Below, piece after piece: positions 1 through 8,873 of a stretch of 64,000 nt of DNA (its first letter is position 1; every line of letters begins with the position of its first letter). Location: positions 1 to 64,000 of the forward strand of contig CAAFXO010000032.1 of assembly GCA_900766975.1 (NCBI GenBank), read 5' to 3'. The notes under the pieces were generated by a model. It was not told the DNA's origin and made no database searches. It saw only the letters and a program-made list of their open reading frames with translations. Position numbers and translations under genes: made by a program. This DNA is from Bacteroidales bacterium. Lineage in GTDB: Bacteria; Bacteroidota; Bacteroidia; Bacteroidales; Muribaculaceae.

Positions 1-98
1 ACCGACCCGTGTACGGCAACAGGATAGTTGGCTCGCATTGCGATGCAACTCATCGCAATCGAACCAACTACCAACGATATGCGTAGTGATGATTTCAT
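1..98 (-). CDS. Start of a secreted protein, cut by the window edge
   Basis: An open frame starts with ATG at 98 and runs off the left edge. The visible 32 codons begin MKSSLRISLVVGSIAMSC and look like a signal peptide (Lys/Arg start, then a hydrophobic stretch). Too little is present to name a family. It begins 42 bases after the stop of the TlpA-like thioredoxin gene on the same strand, so it is probably the next gene of that operon and, by inference, another envelope protein. Confidence 0.55.
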   Translation of the reverse strand, partial: MKSSLRISLVVGSIAMSCIAMRANYPVAVHGS

Positions 99-140
99 GT
101 CGTTGTTCGTTTTCTATGTCTTGGTTTGAAGAATTTTCCC

Positions 141-641
141 TTATTCTTTGTTTACCAATTTCTTGATAATCTCATAGACATGATCTTCCGATCCCTCGGT
201 ATAGCCGGAGTGGGATTCTACAATCTTGCCATTGCCATCCAAGATTACCAAGTGGGGTGGATTCTGACATCCCAACGAGCGTGCAAAGTCTCCGCTCTGG
301 TCTAACAGTATCTCATAATCCCAACCTCTCGCATCTGCCAAGGGCTTTACTTTGGTCGAGTTCTGTGCCTCGTCGATTGAGATAGCATAGATCTTTACTC
401 CGGTCTCTTCCACCCAGTCTTCGTATACTTCATGGAATGCCATTAGCTCTCGGATACAGGGCTTGCACCATGTAGCCCAGAAACTGATCACGAAGGGCTT
501 GCCATCATTGCTCAGAGTGGCTGAGTCCACTGGCTTGCCATTCAGATCTTTTAATTGAACTGACGGCAATTGGGCGTTGGCTGCTATCGCTACGCCAAGG
601 CTGATCATTGCCATTACTAAGAGTCTTTCTATTCTTTTCAT
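141..641 (-). CDS. TlpA/ResA-like periplasmic thioredoxin-fold protein
   Basis: 166 residues. Residues 1-23 form a signal peptide ending in ANA-Q. The thioredoxin-like domain follows, with the redox motif WCKPC (Cys59, Cys62) after FWAT and the cis-proline loop at Pro128-Pro129. Proteins of the TlpA/ResA group act outside the cytoplasmic membrane as thiol-disulfide reductants, for instance in cytochrome c maturation or protection of exported proteins; the substrate cannot be read here. It is transcribed from its own promoter at 737-768 and is followed after 42 bases by another secreted protein. The start is supported by the signal peptide beginning right at this ATG. Confidence 0.88.
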   Translation of the reverse strand: MKRIERLLVMAMISLGVAIAANAQLPSVQLKDLNGKPVDSATLSNDGKPFVISFWATWCKPCIRELMAFHEVYEDWVEETGVKIYAISIDEAQNSTKVKPLADARGWDYEILLDQSGDFARSLGCQNPPHLVILDGNGKIVESHSGYTEGSEDHVYEIIKKLVNKE

Positions 642-736
642 AACTCTATTTGTTGTTTGGTTTACTTGAATGATTTGATTAATCTCTTTCTATCAATTAG
701 AGCTGATTGTTGGGTATTAGGTTTATTTTTACTCCC

Positions 737-768
737 CAAAAGTAGCAGATATTTTTGTATTCACCAAA
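737..768 (-). promoter_or_regulatory. Bacteroidota-type promoter of the TlpA-like gene
   Basis: On the minus strand a TTTG (768-765) is followed after 20 bases by TACTTTTG (744-737), which fits the Bacteroidota sigma-70 consensus TTTG-N19-21-TAnnTTTG. It predicts a leader of roughly 90 bases before the ATG at 641. The 642-855 gap contains nothing else recognisable. Confidence 0.6.
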
Positions 769-855
769 TTTTATCTCCTGTTTTGTAATTTTTTTACCAC
801 CTTTTTATACATTCTTGCCAATTCCGCTCTCTTTTTGCCATTTTTTATACCTCGA

Positions 856-2853
856 TTATTTGGTTTTGATAAGTCCGTTGCGATAGGCATAGAGCAATTC
901 GCGGAGTTCATCGATTTGGGCTTGAAGCTCGCGGCCTATGTCGGTGTCGCGGACTCGAAGTCTGTTTTGGGTGAGTTCCACCAGTTCGGTGGTAGAGCGA
1001 ATGTCAGTGCCAAGTCTTACCACCTCTTGCACGCTGCTGAAGGGCTCGTGTTGCACCAGTACCATCCCGCGAGAGTGGTATACCAAGGTGTAGCCGGCGA
1101 TGCCCGTGGTGTTGTGATATGCCTTGGCGAATCCCCCATCGATCACCATCATCTTGCCGTTGGCTTTAACCGGTCGTTCTCCTTTCCCCACCTTCACCGG
1201 CACGTGGCCGTTGATGATGTGTCGGTGTGGCCCGGTGACGCCAAACTCATCCAAGATCATGTCGACCACTGCCTCTTCTTCGCGTAGCTTGTAGTAGGCT
1301 CCCTTCTCTTCGTGATGCGTCTTCTTGTCTTCGATGAAGTAGCGCTCGAAGGTGGTCATCGCTGCCTTGTCGAAGAGTGGAGACTCAGGTCCGCACCAGA
1401 GATACCAGTAGTAGTCGATGGCATATTCTTTGATCTCTTGTGGAGTGTCATGGTTGTAGGCCGATCGCATCAGCATCCCGACGCTGTGCAGCAATTCTTT
1501 ACCTTTCAGCTTCTTGCCCATCACTTCCACCTCTTTCAGACTGCCATCTTTATTGAGTGGCACTGAGGCGTGATACATCAAGTTGGAGTTGGTGATGTTA
1601 TACATACATCCGTGGCTCAACATGATCTTCATGTGGCGATGCAGTTTGTCGCTTATCGTGAAGGAGCGGTGTAGTTTCTCCACCAGTTCAGCCTCTTCTT
1701 CGGTGAGCTTGTAGGGGTCTTTGGGGTCGATCGTCGGGAAGTGACTGTCGAGCATGGGATAGACTTTGCCGCCGATGGTCACGGTGGTGAAGTCGGGCGA
1801 CATTTTGTCGTAGAGAAGGCGATGATCCATCTTCCATTCGGGGTGCTTGAGGATCATTGCCCCTTCGAGCTTGAACTGGATGATGCTGATGGCTTTGTGC
1901 ATCTTCGACATCAGCGCCAAGCTCTTCTCGCTCTTGTTGGCGATAACTTCGATCTTGGGACGGAACACGGTGCAGGGGTCGTCGCCGTAGGTGTCCATCG
2001 CGAAGCTTGCGAGGTGGACCAGGTTGATGCCATACCCCTCTTCGAGTGTATCCATGATGGCATATCGAAGGGCGTTGCGAAGCACATTGGCGATACAGCA
2101 GTCGTTGCCTATCGCCGCTCCCATCCAGAGGGCGTCATGGTTGCCCCATTGGATGTCAAACCCTACATAGTTCGACAGCGTCTCCATGATGATATGTGCC
2201 CCTTCGCCTCGGTCGTAGATGTCTCCGAGGATGTGGAGACGATCGATGCTCAGTCGCTGGATCACGTTGCAAATCGCTATGATGAAGTCGTTGGCTTGCC
2301 CGGTCGAAATGATTGTTTCAACGATCCGATTGTAGTAGAGCTGCTTGCTCTCCCCACTCGGCGATTCGTGGAGCAACTCCTCTATTATATAGGCATATTC
2401 CTTGGGGAGGGCTTTGCGTACTTTCGAACGTGTATATTTCGATGAGACGCTCTGTAGCACTTTCACCAATCGGTGTAGGGTAGTGGTGTAGAAGTCGTCA
2501 AGATTCTCTTCTTCGCTGCGGATTAGCTCCAATTTCTGCTCCGGATAGTAGATTAGTGAGCAGAATTGAGCCAGGTCGGAGTCGCGCATGTCGTTGCCAT
2601 AGATCTCTTTAACTTTGCGCTTGATGTTGCCCGACGCATTCTTCAGAATGTGTCGAAATGCCTCATCTTCGCCATGAAGGTCGGCAACAAAGTGCTCTGT
2701 ACCTTTCGGCAAGTTCAAGATCGCCTCGAGGTTGATGATCTCGGTGCTCGCGGCGTTGATGTTGCCGAAGTTTTGCGATAATAGTTCAAGTACTCGCCTG
2801 TCTTTCTCGATTTGCTCGGGTGTGAAGGTCGAGTTTGTGTTTTTTTGTGTCAT
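856..2853 (-). CDS. fbp: Fructose-1,6-bisphosphatase, class III
   Basis: 665 residues, the usual length for the class III (Firmicutes/Bacteroidota) enzyme, which hydrolyses fructose 1,6-bisphosphate to fructose 6-phosphate in gluconeogenesis. It is unrelated in sequence to the E. coli type and belongs to the calcineurin-like metallophosphoesterases. The metal-binding motifs are visible in order: DLHGEDEAF near residue 58, GDIYDRGEGAH, and WGNHDALWMG. A later GHVPVKVGKGERP segment is also typical. Monocistronic, with a -7 box at 2902-2909. It works opposite to the pyrophosphate-dependent phosphofructokinase encoded at 61453 in the same window. Confidence 0.95.
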   Translation of the reverse strand: MTQKNTNSTFTPEQIEKDRRVLELLSQNFGNINAASTEIINLEAILNLPKGTEHFVADLHGEDEAFRHILKNASGNIKRKVKEIYGNDMRDSDLAQFCSLIYYPEQKLELIRSEEENLDDFYTTTLHRLVKVLQSVSSKYTRSKVRKALPKEYAYIIEELLHESPSGESKQLYYNRIVETIISTGQANDFIIAICNVIQRLSIDRLHILGDIYDRGEGAHIIMETLSNYVGFDIQWGNHDALWMGAAIGNDCCIANVLRNALRYAIMDTLEEGYGINLVHLASFAMDTYGDDPCTVFRPKIEVIANKSEKSLALMSKMHKAISIIQFKLEGAMILKHPEWKMDHRLLYDKMSPDFTTVTIGGKVYPMLDSHFPTIDPKDPYKLTEEEAELVEKLHRSFTISDKLHRHMKIMLSHGCMYNITNSNLMYHASVPLNKDGSLKEVEVMGKKLKGKELLHSVGMLMRSAYNHDTPQEIKEYAIDYYWYLWCGPESPLFDKAAMTTFERYFIEDKKTHHEEKGAYYKLREEEAVVDMILDEFGVTGPHRHIINGHVPVKVGKGERPVKANGKMMVIDGGFAKAYHNTTGIAGYTLVYHSRGMVLVQHEPFSSVQEVVRLGTDIRSTTELVELTQNRLRVRDTDIGRELQAQIDELRELLYAYRNGLIKTK

Positions 2854-2901
2854 AGCCTTTAGTTTTTTAGGTATTAGATAGACTATTGATATTCAATTTT
2901 G

Positions 2902-2909
2902 CAAATATA
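2902..2909 (-). promoter_or_regulatory. -7 box of fbp
   Basis: TATATTTG on the minus strand (TAnnTTTG), about 48 bases before the fbp ATG. No clear TTTG at the -33 spacing. It lies back to back with the promoter of the DAHP synthase gene. Confidence 0.45.
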
Positions 2910-2932
2910 AAAAGATTTTTCGAGATTTTTGT

Positions 2933-2940
2933 TAATTTTG
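2933..2940 (+). promoter_or_regulatory. -7 box of the DAHP synthase/chorismate mutase gene
   Basis: TAATTTTG, 25 bases before the ATG at 2966, predicting a leader of about 20 bases. Divergent from the fbp promoter. Confidence 0.45.
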
Positions 2941-2965
2941 CATAACGTTTCATATTTCTTTAGTT

Positions 2966-4069
2966 ATGGAGGATATTTTACCTCTTTTTGATACCCCTTC
3001 GGGCATGGATTTACCCATCTTGGTAGCAGGCCCTTGCAGTGTGGAGTCTCGCGACCAAGTTCTCGAGACGGCTCAAGGTGTCGCCGAGTGTGGCATCCGT
3101 TTCTTTCGTGCCGGCATCTGGAAACCGCGCACGAAGCCCGGTTCGTTCGAGGGAATTGGCGCCAAGGGTCTCCCCTGGCTTATGGAGGTGAAACATCGCT
3201 TCGGACTCCTCCCTATTATCGAGGTGGCTACTCCGGCTCATCTCCGCGCTGCTCTCCGCGCAGGCATCTCCGCGTTCTGGCTCGGAGCCCGCACGGTCAC
3301 CAATCCTTTCGCCGTGCAGGATATCGCCGACCTTCTCGCTGAGCTTCCCGCCGACCGACGTGCCGAGATCACCATTCTCATCAAGAATCCGGTCAATCCC
3401 GATATCGAACTCTGGATCGGCGCGATCCAGCGCATATATGCCGCCGGCATACGTCGCATCGCCGCTATCCATCGCGGGTTTGCAGCCTACGATGAGAAGC
3501 TCTATCGAAATCGCCCTATGTGGCGCATACCTATCGAACTGAAACGCCGTATCCCCAACCTGCAGATCCTCTGCGACCCAAGCCATATCGCCGGGCGCCG
3601 AGACCTGATCTCTTCCCTCTGTCGACGGGCTATGGATATGAATTTCGCCGGCCTTTTCATCGAGTCGCATTGCAATCCCGATGCCGCCCTGAGCGATGCC
3701 CGCCAGCAGGTCACTCCCTCCCAACTCGCATCTATCCTCAAGGATATCTCTTGCAGCCATAATGAGGATGCACAAGATATGCTCGCTCTCCTTCGCGAGG
3801 ATATCGACCGTATCGATTCTCAACTCGTGGCGCTCTTGGCCAACCGTATGGAGGTGGCGCGTCGTATCGGCCGTCTCAAATTGAGCAGAAACATACCGGT
3901 AGTGCAGCAACAACGCTATAACCAGCTGATTGCCCGTCGAGTCGAGGAGGCTGCCGATCATGGCCTTTCTCCCGAGTTTATGAACCGCCTCCTTGGCACG
4001 ATCCATGAGGAGTCGGTAAGAGTCCAAATCGATCTCCGTAATGACAATCTCTCCGATTCGTCGGATTAG
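2966..4069 (+). CDS. Bifunctional DAHP synthase / chorismate mutase
   Basis: 367 residues in two parts. Residues 1 to about 262 are a type I-beta DAHP synthase (related to KdsA): GPCSVES at 22-28, then RAGIWKPRTKPGSFEG and a CDPSHIAGRR segment. It condenses phosphoenolpyruvate and erythrose 4-phosphate, the first step of the shikimate pathway. Residues about 268-360 are an all-helical AroQ-type chorismate mutase (REDIDRIDSQLVALLANR and following), which makes prephenate. In such fusions the mutase domain usually also gives feedback control of the synthase by prephenate or aromatic amino acids. No other aromatic amino acid gene is next to it; two cupin genes follow. The stop codon lies inside the palindrome at 4067-4080. 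Confidence 0.93.
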   Translation: MEDILPLFDTPSGMDLPILVAGPCSVESRDQVLETAQGVAECGIRFFRAGIWKPRTKPGSFEGIGAKGLPWLMEVKHRFGLLPIIEVATPAHLRAALRAGISAFWLGARTVTNPFAVQDIADLLAELPADRRAEITILIKNPVNPDIELWIGAIQRIYAAGIRRIAAIHRGFAAYDEKLYRNRPMWRIPIELKRRIPNLQILCDPSHIAGRRDLISSLCRRAMDMNFAGLFIESHCNPDAALSDARQQVTPSQLASILKDISCSHNEDAQDMLALLREDIDRIDSQLVALLANRMEVARRIGRLKLSRNIPVVQQQRYNQLIARRVEEAADHGLSPEFMNRLLGTIHEESVRVQIDLRNDNLSDSSD

Positions 4070-4080
4070 AGCGCGCTCTA
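4067..4080. repeat. AGAGCGCG dispersed motif, palindromic copy
   Basis: TAGAGCGCGCTCTA is a perfect 14-base palindrome that contains the TAG stop of the DAHP synthase gene. It is one of seven sites of the AGAGCGCG motif in this window. Confidence 0.5.
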
Positions 4081-4140
4081 TACCGCCGAACCCAATATGA
4101 ATCCTGCCAACTGATTAGTTTACCGGAATTTTCAAAATTT

Positions 4141-4554
4141 ATGCCTAAGACCAAACCATATATCATCGAACTCACCCAGCATCTCGATCCTCGCGGCAAT
4201 CTCGCCGTGATCGAGCAGTTGCGCGATATCCCTTTCGCCGTGGAGCGTTGTCACTGGATCTATGATGTGCCGGGTGGCGGCGGCCGTGAAGGTCATGCCT
4301 ATCATCGAAATGCCGAGTTTATCGTCGCTCTATCCGGTTCGTTTGACGTTATCGTCGACACCCCGGAGTGTCAACAGACCTTCACTCTCAATCGCTCTTT
4401 CTTCGGTGTATATATCCCTCCGATGACTTGGCGTGAACTTACCAATTTCTCCACCAACGCTGTCGTGTTGGTGCTCAGCTCCACCAAGTATGATGAGGCT
4501 GACTATATCGTTGACCGCGATCTCTATTTAGAACTTTATTCCCCGGAATCATGA
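4141..4554 (+). CDS. FdtA/QdtA-like cupin (WxcM family), copy 1
   Basis: 137 residues forming a single cupin of the FdtA/WxcM type. Members include TDP-4-oxo-6-deoxyglucose 3,4-ketoisomerases that make sugars for surface polysaccharides. Visible hallmarks are DPRGNLAVIEQ at the start, the WIYDVPGG turn, the histidine motif EGHAYH that replaces the family's GxHAH, and IPPMTWRELTNFS near the end. No nucleotide-sugar or glycosyltransferase genes are nearby, so the sugar-isomerase role is uncertain and the protein may have another sugar-binding task. Its stop overlaps the start of a second copy (ATGA). Confidence 0.8.
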   Translation: MPKTKPYIIELTQHLDPRGNLAVIEQLRDIPFAVERCHWIYDVPGGGGREGHAYHRNAEFIVALSGSFDVIVDTPECQQTFTLNRSFFGVYIPPMTWRELTNFSTNAVVLVLSSTKYDEADYIVDRDLYLELYSPES

Positions 4555-4967
4555 AAACTATCGACGACTGTACCCTAATCAAGTTGGAACGACACCCGAG
4601 CGATCGCCTCGGCAATCTCTCTGTTGTGGAGTCTAACACGACTCTCCCTTTCGACCTGAAGAGGACGTTCTTTATATATGATGTGCCGGGAGGCGAAAGC
4701 CGTGGCGGTCACGCACATAAGGAGATTCTGGAGTTTATCGTCGCAGCTTCCGGTAGCTTTTCGGTTACGCTCGATGATGGTGTAAATCGTCGCACGGTCC
4801 TCCTCAATCACCCTTACGTCGGACTCCTCATCCAGCCCGGTATATGGCTCACTCTCGATGATTTTTCATCGGGTGCCATAGCCTTGGTCATGACCTCCGA
4901 CTTCTTCTCAGCCGACGACCACATCAAAGACTACAACGATTTCCTCCAACTCCGACACCTGAAGTAA
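4551..4967 (+). CDS. FdtA/QdtA-like cupin (WxcM family), copy 2
   Basis: 138 residues, paralogous to the preceding gene and translationally coupled to it by an ATGA overlap. It keeps the fuller family motif GGHAHKEILEF (the HxH histidines of the active site in FdtA-type ketoisomerases), the IYDVPGG turn and a DDHIKDYNDFLQL C-terminus typical of FdtA. The two copies differ in much of their sequence, which suggests an old duplication and perhaps a heterodimer. It converges with the biotin genes; a copy of the AGAGCGCG motif lies one base after its stop. Confidence 0.82.
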   Translation: MKTIDDCTLIKLERHPSDRLGNLSVVESNTTLPFDLKRTFFIYDVPGGESRGGHAHKEILEFIVAASGSFSVTLDDGVNRRTVLLNHPYVGLLIQPGIWLTLDDFSSGAIALVMTSDFFSADDHIKDYNDFLQLRHLK

Positions 4968-4968
4968 A

Positions 4969-4980
4969 AACGCGCTCTTA
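4969..4980. repeat. AGAGCGCG dispersed motif between convergent genes
   Basis: AACGCGCTCTTA starts one base after the TAA of the second cupin gene and is followed by GAGC, so GCTCTTAAGAGC is itself a 12-base palindrome. It lies in the 19-base gap between two convergent genes and could help terminate both. Confidence 0.45.
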
Positions 4981-4986
4981 AGAGCA

Positions 4987-6399
4987 TCACCCTTTTTTGC
5001 GGGCTGTGATGTAGACGGGACGGTAGGTGAGGCGATTCATCCCTTTCATCTTGCCGATGTTCAATGTGCCTGTAGGTGCCGAACCACCCACTCCGGTGTG
5101 CTTGAGGTGCATCAACATCTCTCTTACCGATTCGAATTCCACGATTATCTCATCTTCTATGATCTTGATCTCTTCGTAGTCTGCTTGAAGCCATCCCTCT
5201 AATTGTGAGGTACTTGCATAGCGCAATGGCGATGGCCGAAGTTGATCGAGCTCTTCCATGTTTCCCGGCAAGAAGGAGGAAACTCCCAAGATGCCATCCT
5301 CTTTCAGGTGCAGACTGCATTGATGCATGAAGCGGGGCAGATCGGCAAACCATTGGATGCATGATGCCGACAGAATCGCATCCCATCTTTCACTTCTCTT
5401 TTCGATCCATTCTTCTGCATCTTCGATATAGTATTCCTCGGTTGGGGCAATGCCGAAGGACCCTGTGGGGGTGATGTCGACAAAGGTGGCGTGGGCCGGA
5501 CGCAGCATATCGGCATATTCTTTGGTGAAGAGTCCCGTGCCGCAACCGATCTCCAAGATCTCGCCACCCGGCTTCGGTCTCATCTCTCCGATCTGTGTGG
5601 CAAGCTTGATCGCCGCACTATATTGCGCGATGGCGTGAGTATCGTAGGAGATCGATGCTTTGCTGAATTTCTCCGACACTTTCTCTCGGTCGGGTATCAC
5701 CATCTTGATAATCTGCTCGATGTCAACATAATGACCTTCATATAGTTCGACCCTCTCCACGTCGGGATCTTCTCCCCACGCCCTCTGCTGTGACGCCGCC
5801 GGGAAGATCTTGTCATCATCTGAGATATAGGCTCTTACCCATGGGAGCGATGATAAGGGGCGACCCTCTTTCGATGCCTCGCCAATATTGTAGAGTTGCT
5901 GACGAAGATTCTCTATCCGCTCCTCGATCTGCACTTCTTCCTCACCCTTTGATCCATCTTTCTCTGCGCTCCTCTCCGGCTCAAACATCTCCTTCACCTC
6001 TTCCCATTGTCGGCGGTCGCGCATCATCCGCATCCTGAATTTCAGCAGGTTGCGCTCGGTCAGGTGGTCGGCGGTACCATAATAGATGTCGGGGGTGATG
6101 CCACGAGTTTCATCCACCGGATGCAATGTGCCGTTGATGGCGTAGGCAGCGGTGATCCGATCTGCCGGAAGGGTCAGCGCCGAGGCATAAACTCCGAGCG
6201 ACCATGCAAAAAGATAGATCGTATAATATCTGTTCAGTATCGTGGTGTCAAGAGTGAAGTCGCTGTAGTCATGGACCACGGCAACGTCCCAGCCCGGCAG
6301 GTCGATGTGTCGGGCTATCCTCTCATCCGCACTCCATCCGGCGTAGATCAAGATGAGGCGTGTGTTATGTGTCGATTGCGTCAGTAACTCTATCTTCAT
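4987..6399 (-). CDS. Fused BioG-BioC: pimeloyl-ACP methyl esterase and malonyl-ACP O-methyltransferase
   Basis: 470 residues counted from ATG 6399, which overlaps the bioF stop (ATGA); the longer open frame upstream lies inside bioF and is spurious. Residues 1 to about 205 are BioG (DUF452, alpha/beta hydrolase) with YAGWSADE near the start and the nucleophile in FAWSLGVYAS (Ser67). The rest is BioC, with SAM motif I EILEIGCGTGLFTKEYA. BioC methylates malonyl-ACP so that fatty-acid synthesis can build a pimeloyl chain, and BioG removes the methyl group when the chain is complete, so the fusion carries the first and last steps of pimeloyl-ACP formation. A charged linker (about 205-235, rich in Glu and Lys) joins the halves. 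Confidence 0.9.
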   Translation of the reverse strand: MKIELLTQSTHNTRLILIYAGWSADERIARHIDLPGWDVAVVHDYSDFTLDTTILNRYYTIYLFAWSLGVYASALTLPADRITAAYAINGTLHPVDETRGITPDIYYGTADHLTERNLLKFRMRMMRDRRQWEEVKEMFEPERSAEKDGSKGEEEVQIEERIENLRQQLYNIGEASKEGRPLSSLPWVRAYISDDDKIFPAASQQRAWGEDPDVERVELYEGHYVDIEQIIKMVIPDREKVSEKFSKASISYDTHAIAQYSAAIKLATQIGEMRPKPGGEILEIGCGTGLFTKEYADMLRPAHATFVDITPTGSFGIAPTEEYYIEDAEEWIEKRSERWDAILSASCIQWFADLPRFMHQCSLHLKEDGILGVSSFLPGNMEELDQLRPSPLRYASTSQLEGWLQADYEEIKIIEDEIIVEFESVREMLMHLKHTGVGGSAPTGTLNIGKMKGMNRLTYRPVYITARKKG

Positions 6400-7544
6400 C
6401 GCTCGAAAGCTTTTGAGATCCGGGTTAGTATGTTGTCTATATCTTCTTCGCTCAGCGTGGCGTTGAGCGAAAATCTGATCCTTTCCCCTCCGGGAGGCAC
6501 GGTCGGCCTCCTTATCGGCAGTGCCAGGATTCCCTCTTGCTCCAGTTGGCGCGAGATCTCGATGGCGCGCAGCGCATCTCCGGTCATCAGTGGTATGATG
6601 GCAGAGCGTGAGGGATTCGCTTCGCCGGTGATCCGTTCGATGCCATGTCTGAAACGTTCGGCAATCTTCGCAAGATGATCTCTCTCGGCATCCATCGCCG
6701 CGAGTTGTCGCATCATCTCCATCGACCATGCCACATTGATCGGCGGCAAGGCTGTCGAGAAGATAAGACTCCGCGATGTGTTGACCAAATATTCTTTGAG
6801 TAGGGGAGTGGTGATGACGAATGCCCCCATCGAACCGACGGCTTTGCCCAATGTGCCGATCAGGATGTCGACCCGGTCGAGGATACCCTCTTCGGTGCAT
6901 TTCCCTAATCCGTGTGGTCCGAAGACCCCGATGGCATGCGCCTCGTCGACATAGAACATCATCTTGGGATATTCCTCTTTGAGCTGTGCAAGTTCTCTGA
7001 GTGGCGCTATGTCGCCATCCATGCTATACACCGATTCGCACATCACGATGATCCGTTCGCGACGATCATGTTCATTGTCGAGTATCTTGCGAAGGTGATC
7101 TATATCGTTATGACGCCAGCGCTTCTGCTCTCCCCCTCCGAGTCGGATGCCGTCGATGGCGGAGGCATGCACCAATTTGTCGGTAGCCCACAACGTGTTA
7201 CCCTCGCTCAGCGCCGACGCCACTCCTACATTGGCATGATAACCGGAATTGTAGAGTAACGCTGATTTGCCATATTCCTGCTCGAGATATGCTTCGAAGT
7301 CGTAATATTCCTTCTCTCGCTTGGCGAGGAGTCGCGATGCGGAGGAGGTGAATGGCGTCGTCTGATGTGCCGCCATAAAGTCTTCTCTCCATCGCTCGGA
7401 GATCTGCGCTATTCCCATGTAGTCGTTGCTGCATAGGTCGATGATATCCTGCTCGCCGCTGCGGTCGATAGGCAGGCGGCGTAGACGATTCTCGCTCTCA
7501 AGTTGTGAGATGATTTGGCTATATTCTCTCTCTGTTCCTTCCAT
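6396..7544 (-). CDS. bioF: 8-amino-7-oxononanoate synthase
   Basis: 382 residues, a PLP-dependent alpha-oxoamine synthase. It condenses pimeloyl-ACP with alanine to give 8-amino-7-oxononanoate. Seen: NDYMGIAQ near residue 40, the HANVGVASAL stretch, DEAHAIGVFGPHGLG (Asp and His of the PLP site), and the PLP lysine in GTLGKAVGSMGAF. It sits between bioA (1 base apart) and bioGC (4-base overlap), which supports biotin synthesis rather than a glycine C-acetyltransferase (kbl) role. Confidence 0.93.
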   Translation of the reverse strand: MEGTEREYSQIISQLESENRLRRLPIDRSGEQDIIDLCSNDYMGIAQISERWREDFMAAHQTTPFTSSASRLLAKREKEYYDFEAYLEQEYGKSALLYNSGYHANVGVASALSEGNTLWATDKLVHASAIDGIRLGGGEQKRWRHNDIDHLRKILDNEHDRRERIIVMCESVYSMDGDIAPLRELAQLKEEYPKMMFYVDEAHAIGVFGPHGLGKCTEEGILDRVDILIGTLGKAVGSMGAFVITTPLLKEYLVNTSRSLIFSTALPPINVAWSMEMMRQLAAMDAERDHLAKIAERFRHGIERITGEANPSRSAIIPLMTGDALRAIEISRQLEQEGILALPIRRPTVPPGGERIRFSLNATLSEEDIDNILTRISKAFER

Positions 7545-7545
7545 C

Positions 7546-8823
7546 TTAACCCTCTTCTTTCACCAATTCGATGAGTGCGTCACAGAGTCGCTCCACCTGC
7601 TCGTCGCTTACCGCCAAGTAGGGGGGCATGATATAGGCATTCCTGCCGAAGGGGCGGATCCATACACCCTTATCCACACATCGCTTCTGAAAACCGGCAA
7701 GATTCACATCGTGTGTCATCTCGATCACGCCGATGCCTCCCAACACTCTGACATTGTCGACATTAGCCATATCTGCTGCCGGAGCGAGTCTCTCTTTCAT
7801 GATGCTTTCGATCTTCTTAACCCTCTCTTGCCATGGGGATTGCAACAGCAGTCGGGTGGAGGCCAAGGCGATGGCACATGCCAAGGGATTGCCCATAAAT
7901 GTCGGCCCATGCATCATCACGCCACTCTGCGAGGCGGAGATCATCTCGGCGGTGCGCCGGTTGGTGGCTACGGCGGAGAAGGTCATGTAACCTCCGGTTA
8001 TTGCTTTACCTATCAGCATGATATCCGGCTCTACTCCGGCATGCTCCCATGCGAAGAGTTTGCCGGTGCGTCCGAAGCCGGTGGCTATCTCGTCGAAGAT
8101 TAGAAGAACATTGTTGGCATCACATTCGCGGCGCAATTCTCGCAAGTATTGGGGATGGTAGAATCTCATACCACCCGCACCCTGCACGATCGGCTCGAGG
8201 ATCACTGCCGCCAAGTTGTCGGCATGCTCTCTAATGATCTTCCGCATCGGCTCGAAGTCTGCCGGATCCCACTCGTCGTAGAAACTGCATCTCGGCGCAT
8301 CGGCAAAGTATCTTATCGGCAACGCCGGACCGAAGGCACCATGCATACCGGTCACCGGGTCACACACCGACATCGCATTCCACGTGTCGCCATGATAGCC
8401 GCGACGGATCGTCGCAAAGTTGGTCTTCGCCGGATTGTCATGCGCTTGTACTGCCATCTTCATCGCAACTTCTGTCGCCACCGAACCGGAGTCGGCATAA
8501 AATATATGATTCATGCTCGGCGGAAGTATCTCTAACAGTAGCTTGCCGAGATCGATAGCCGGCTGATGGGTCAAACCCCCAAACATCACATGCGACATCT
8601 TCTCGATCTGCTCGCGTGCCGCCGCATTGAGCACCGGATTGTTGTAGCCATGGATCACACACCACCATGACGACATCCCGTCGATGAGTTCGCGCCCATC
8701 TGCCAGTGTGATCACGGCGCCATGTGCCTCTCTGACTTTATAGGTCGGCAGTGGGTCGTGGGTCGATGTGTAGGGATGCCACAAGTGCTCTCTGTCGAAT
8801 AAGTCGTGTAGTTCGTTTTCCAT
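7546..8823 (-). CDS. bioA: Adenosylmethionine-8-amino-7-oxononanoate aminotransferase
   Basis: 425 residues, a class III PLP aminotransferase. It uses S-adenosylmethionine as amino donor to make 7,8-diaminononanoate. Motifs: LWHPYTS near the N-terminus (typical for BioA), DGMSSWWCVIHGYNNP, the LIFDEIATGFGRTGKLFA box, and the PLP lysine in IGKAITGGYMT. Second gene of a priA-bioA-bioF-bioGC run. The next biotin enzyme, BioD, is encoded 14 kb away at 22175; no bioB is in the window. Confidence 0.95.
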   Translation of the reverse strand: MENELHDLFDREHLWHPYTSTHDPLPTYKVREAHGAVITLADGRELIDGMSSWWCVIHGYNNPVLNAAAREQIEKMSHVMFGGLTHQPAIDLGKLLLEILPPSMNHIFYADSGSVATEVAMKMAVQAHDNPAKTNFATIRRGYHGDTWNAMSVCDPVTGMHGAFGPALPIRYFADAPRCSFYDEWDPADFEPMRKIIREHADNLAAVILEPIVQGAGGMRFYHPQYLRELRRECDANNVLLIFDEIATGFGRTGKLFAWEHAGVEPDIMLIGKAITGGYMTFSAVATNRRTAEMISASQSGVMMHGPTFMGNPLACAIALASTRLLLQSPWQERVKKIESIMKERLAPAADMANVDNVRVLGGIGVIEMTHDVNLAGFQKRCVDKGVWIRPFGRNAYIMPPYLAVSDEQVERLCDALIELVKEEG

Positions 8824-8873
8824 CTCTTTTCTTTCTCCTTATTTTATCTCCTTTGATAATATAGGATGTTGGT

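Noticed and set aside
1741..2445. 234-codon frame opposite fbp
   Set aside because: Shadow of a conserved gene; no start context or domain.
2902..2940. Operator-like symmetry between the fbp and DAHP synthase promoters
   Set aside because: Only the two -7 boxes account for the AT-rich pattern; no clear inverted repeat is present.
3011..4027. A 338-codon open frame antisense to the DAHP synthase/chorismate mutase gene
   Set aside because: The sense gene is unmistakable and the antisense translation has low-complexity composition with no family resemblance.
6400..6900. N-terminal extension of the BioG-BioC frame
   Set aside because: It lies inside bioF in another frame and the ATGA overlap at 6396-6399 gives a natural start.
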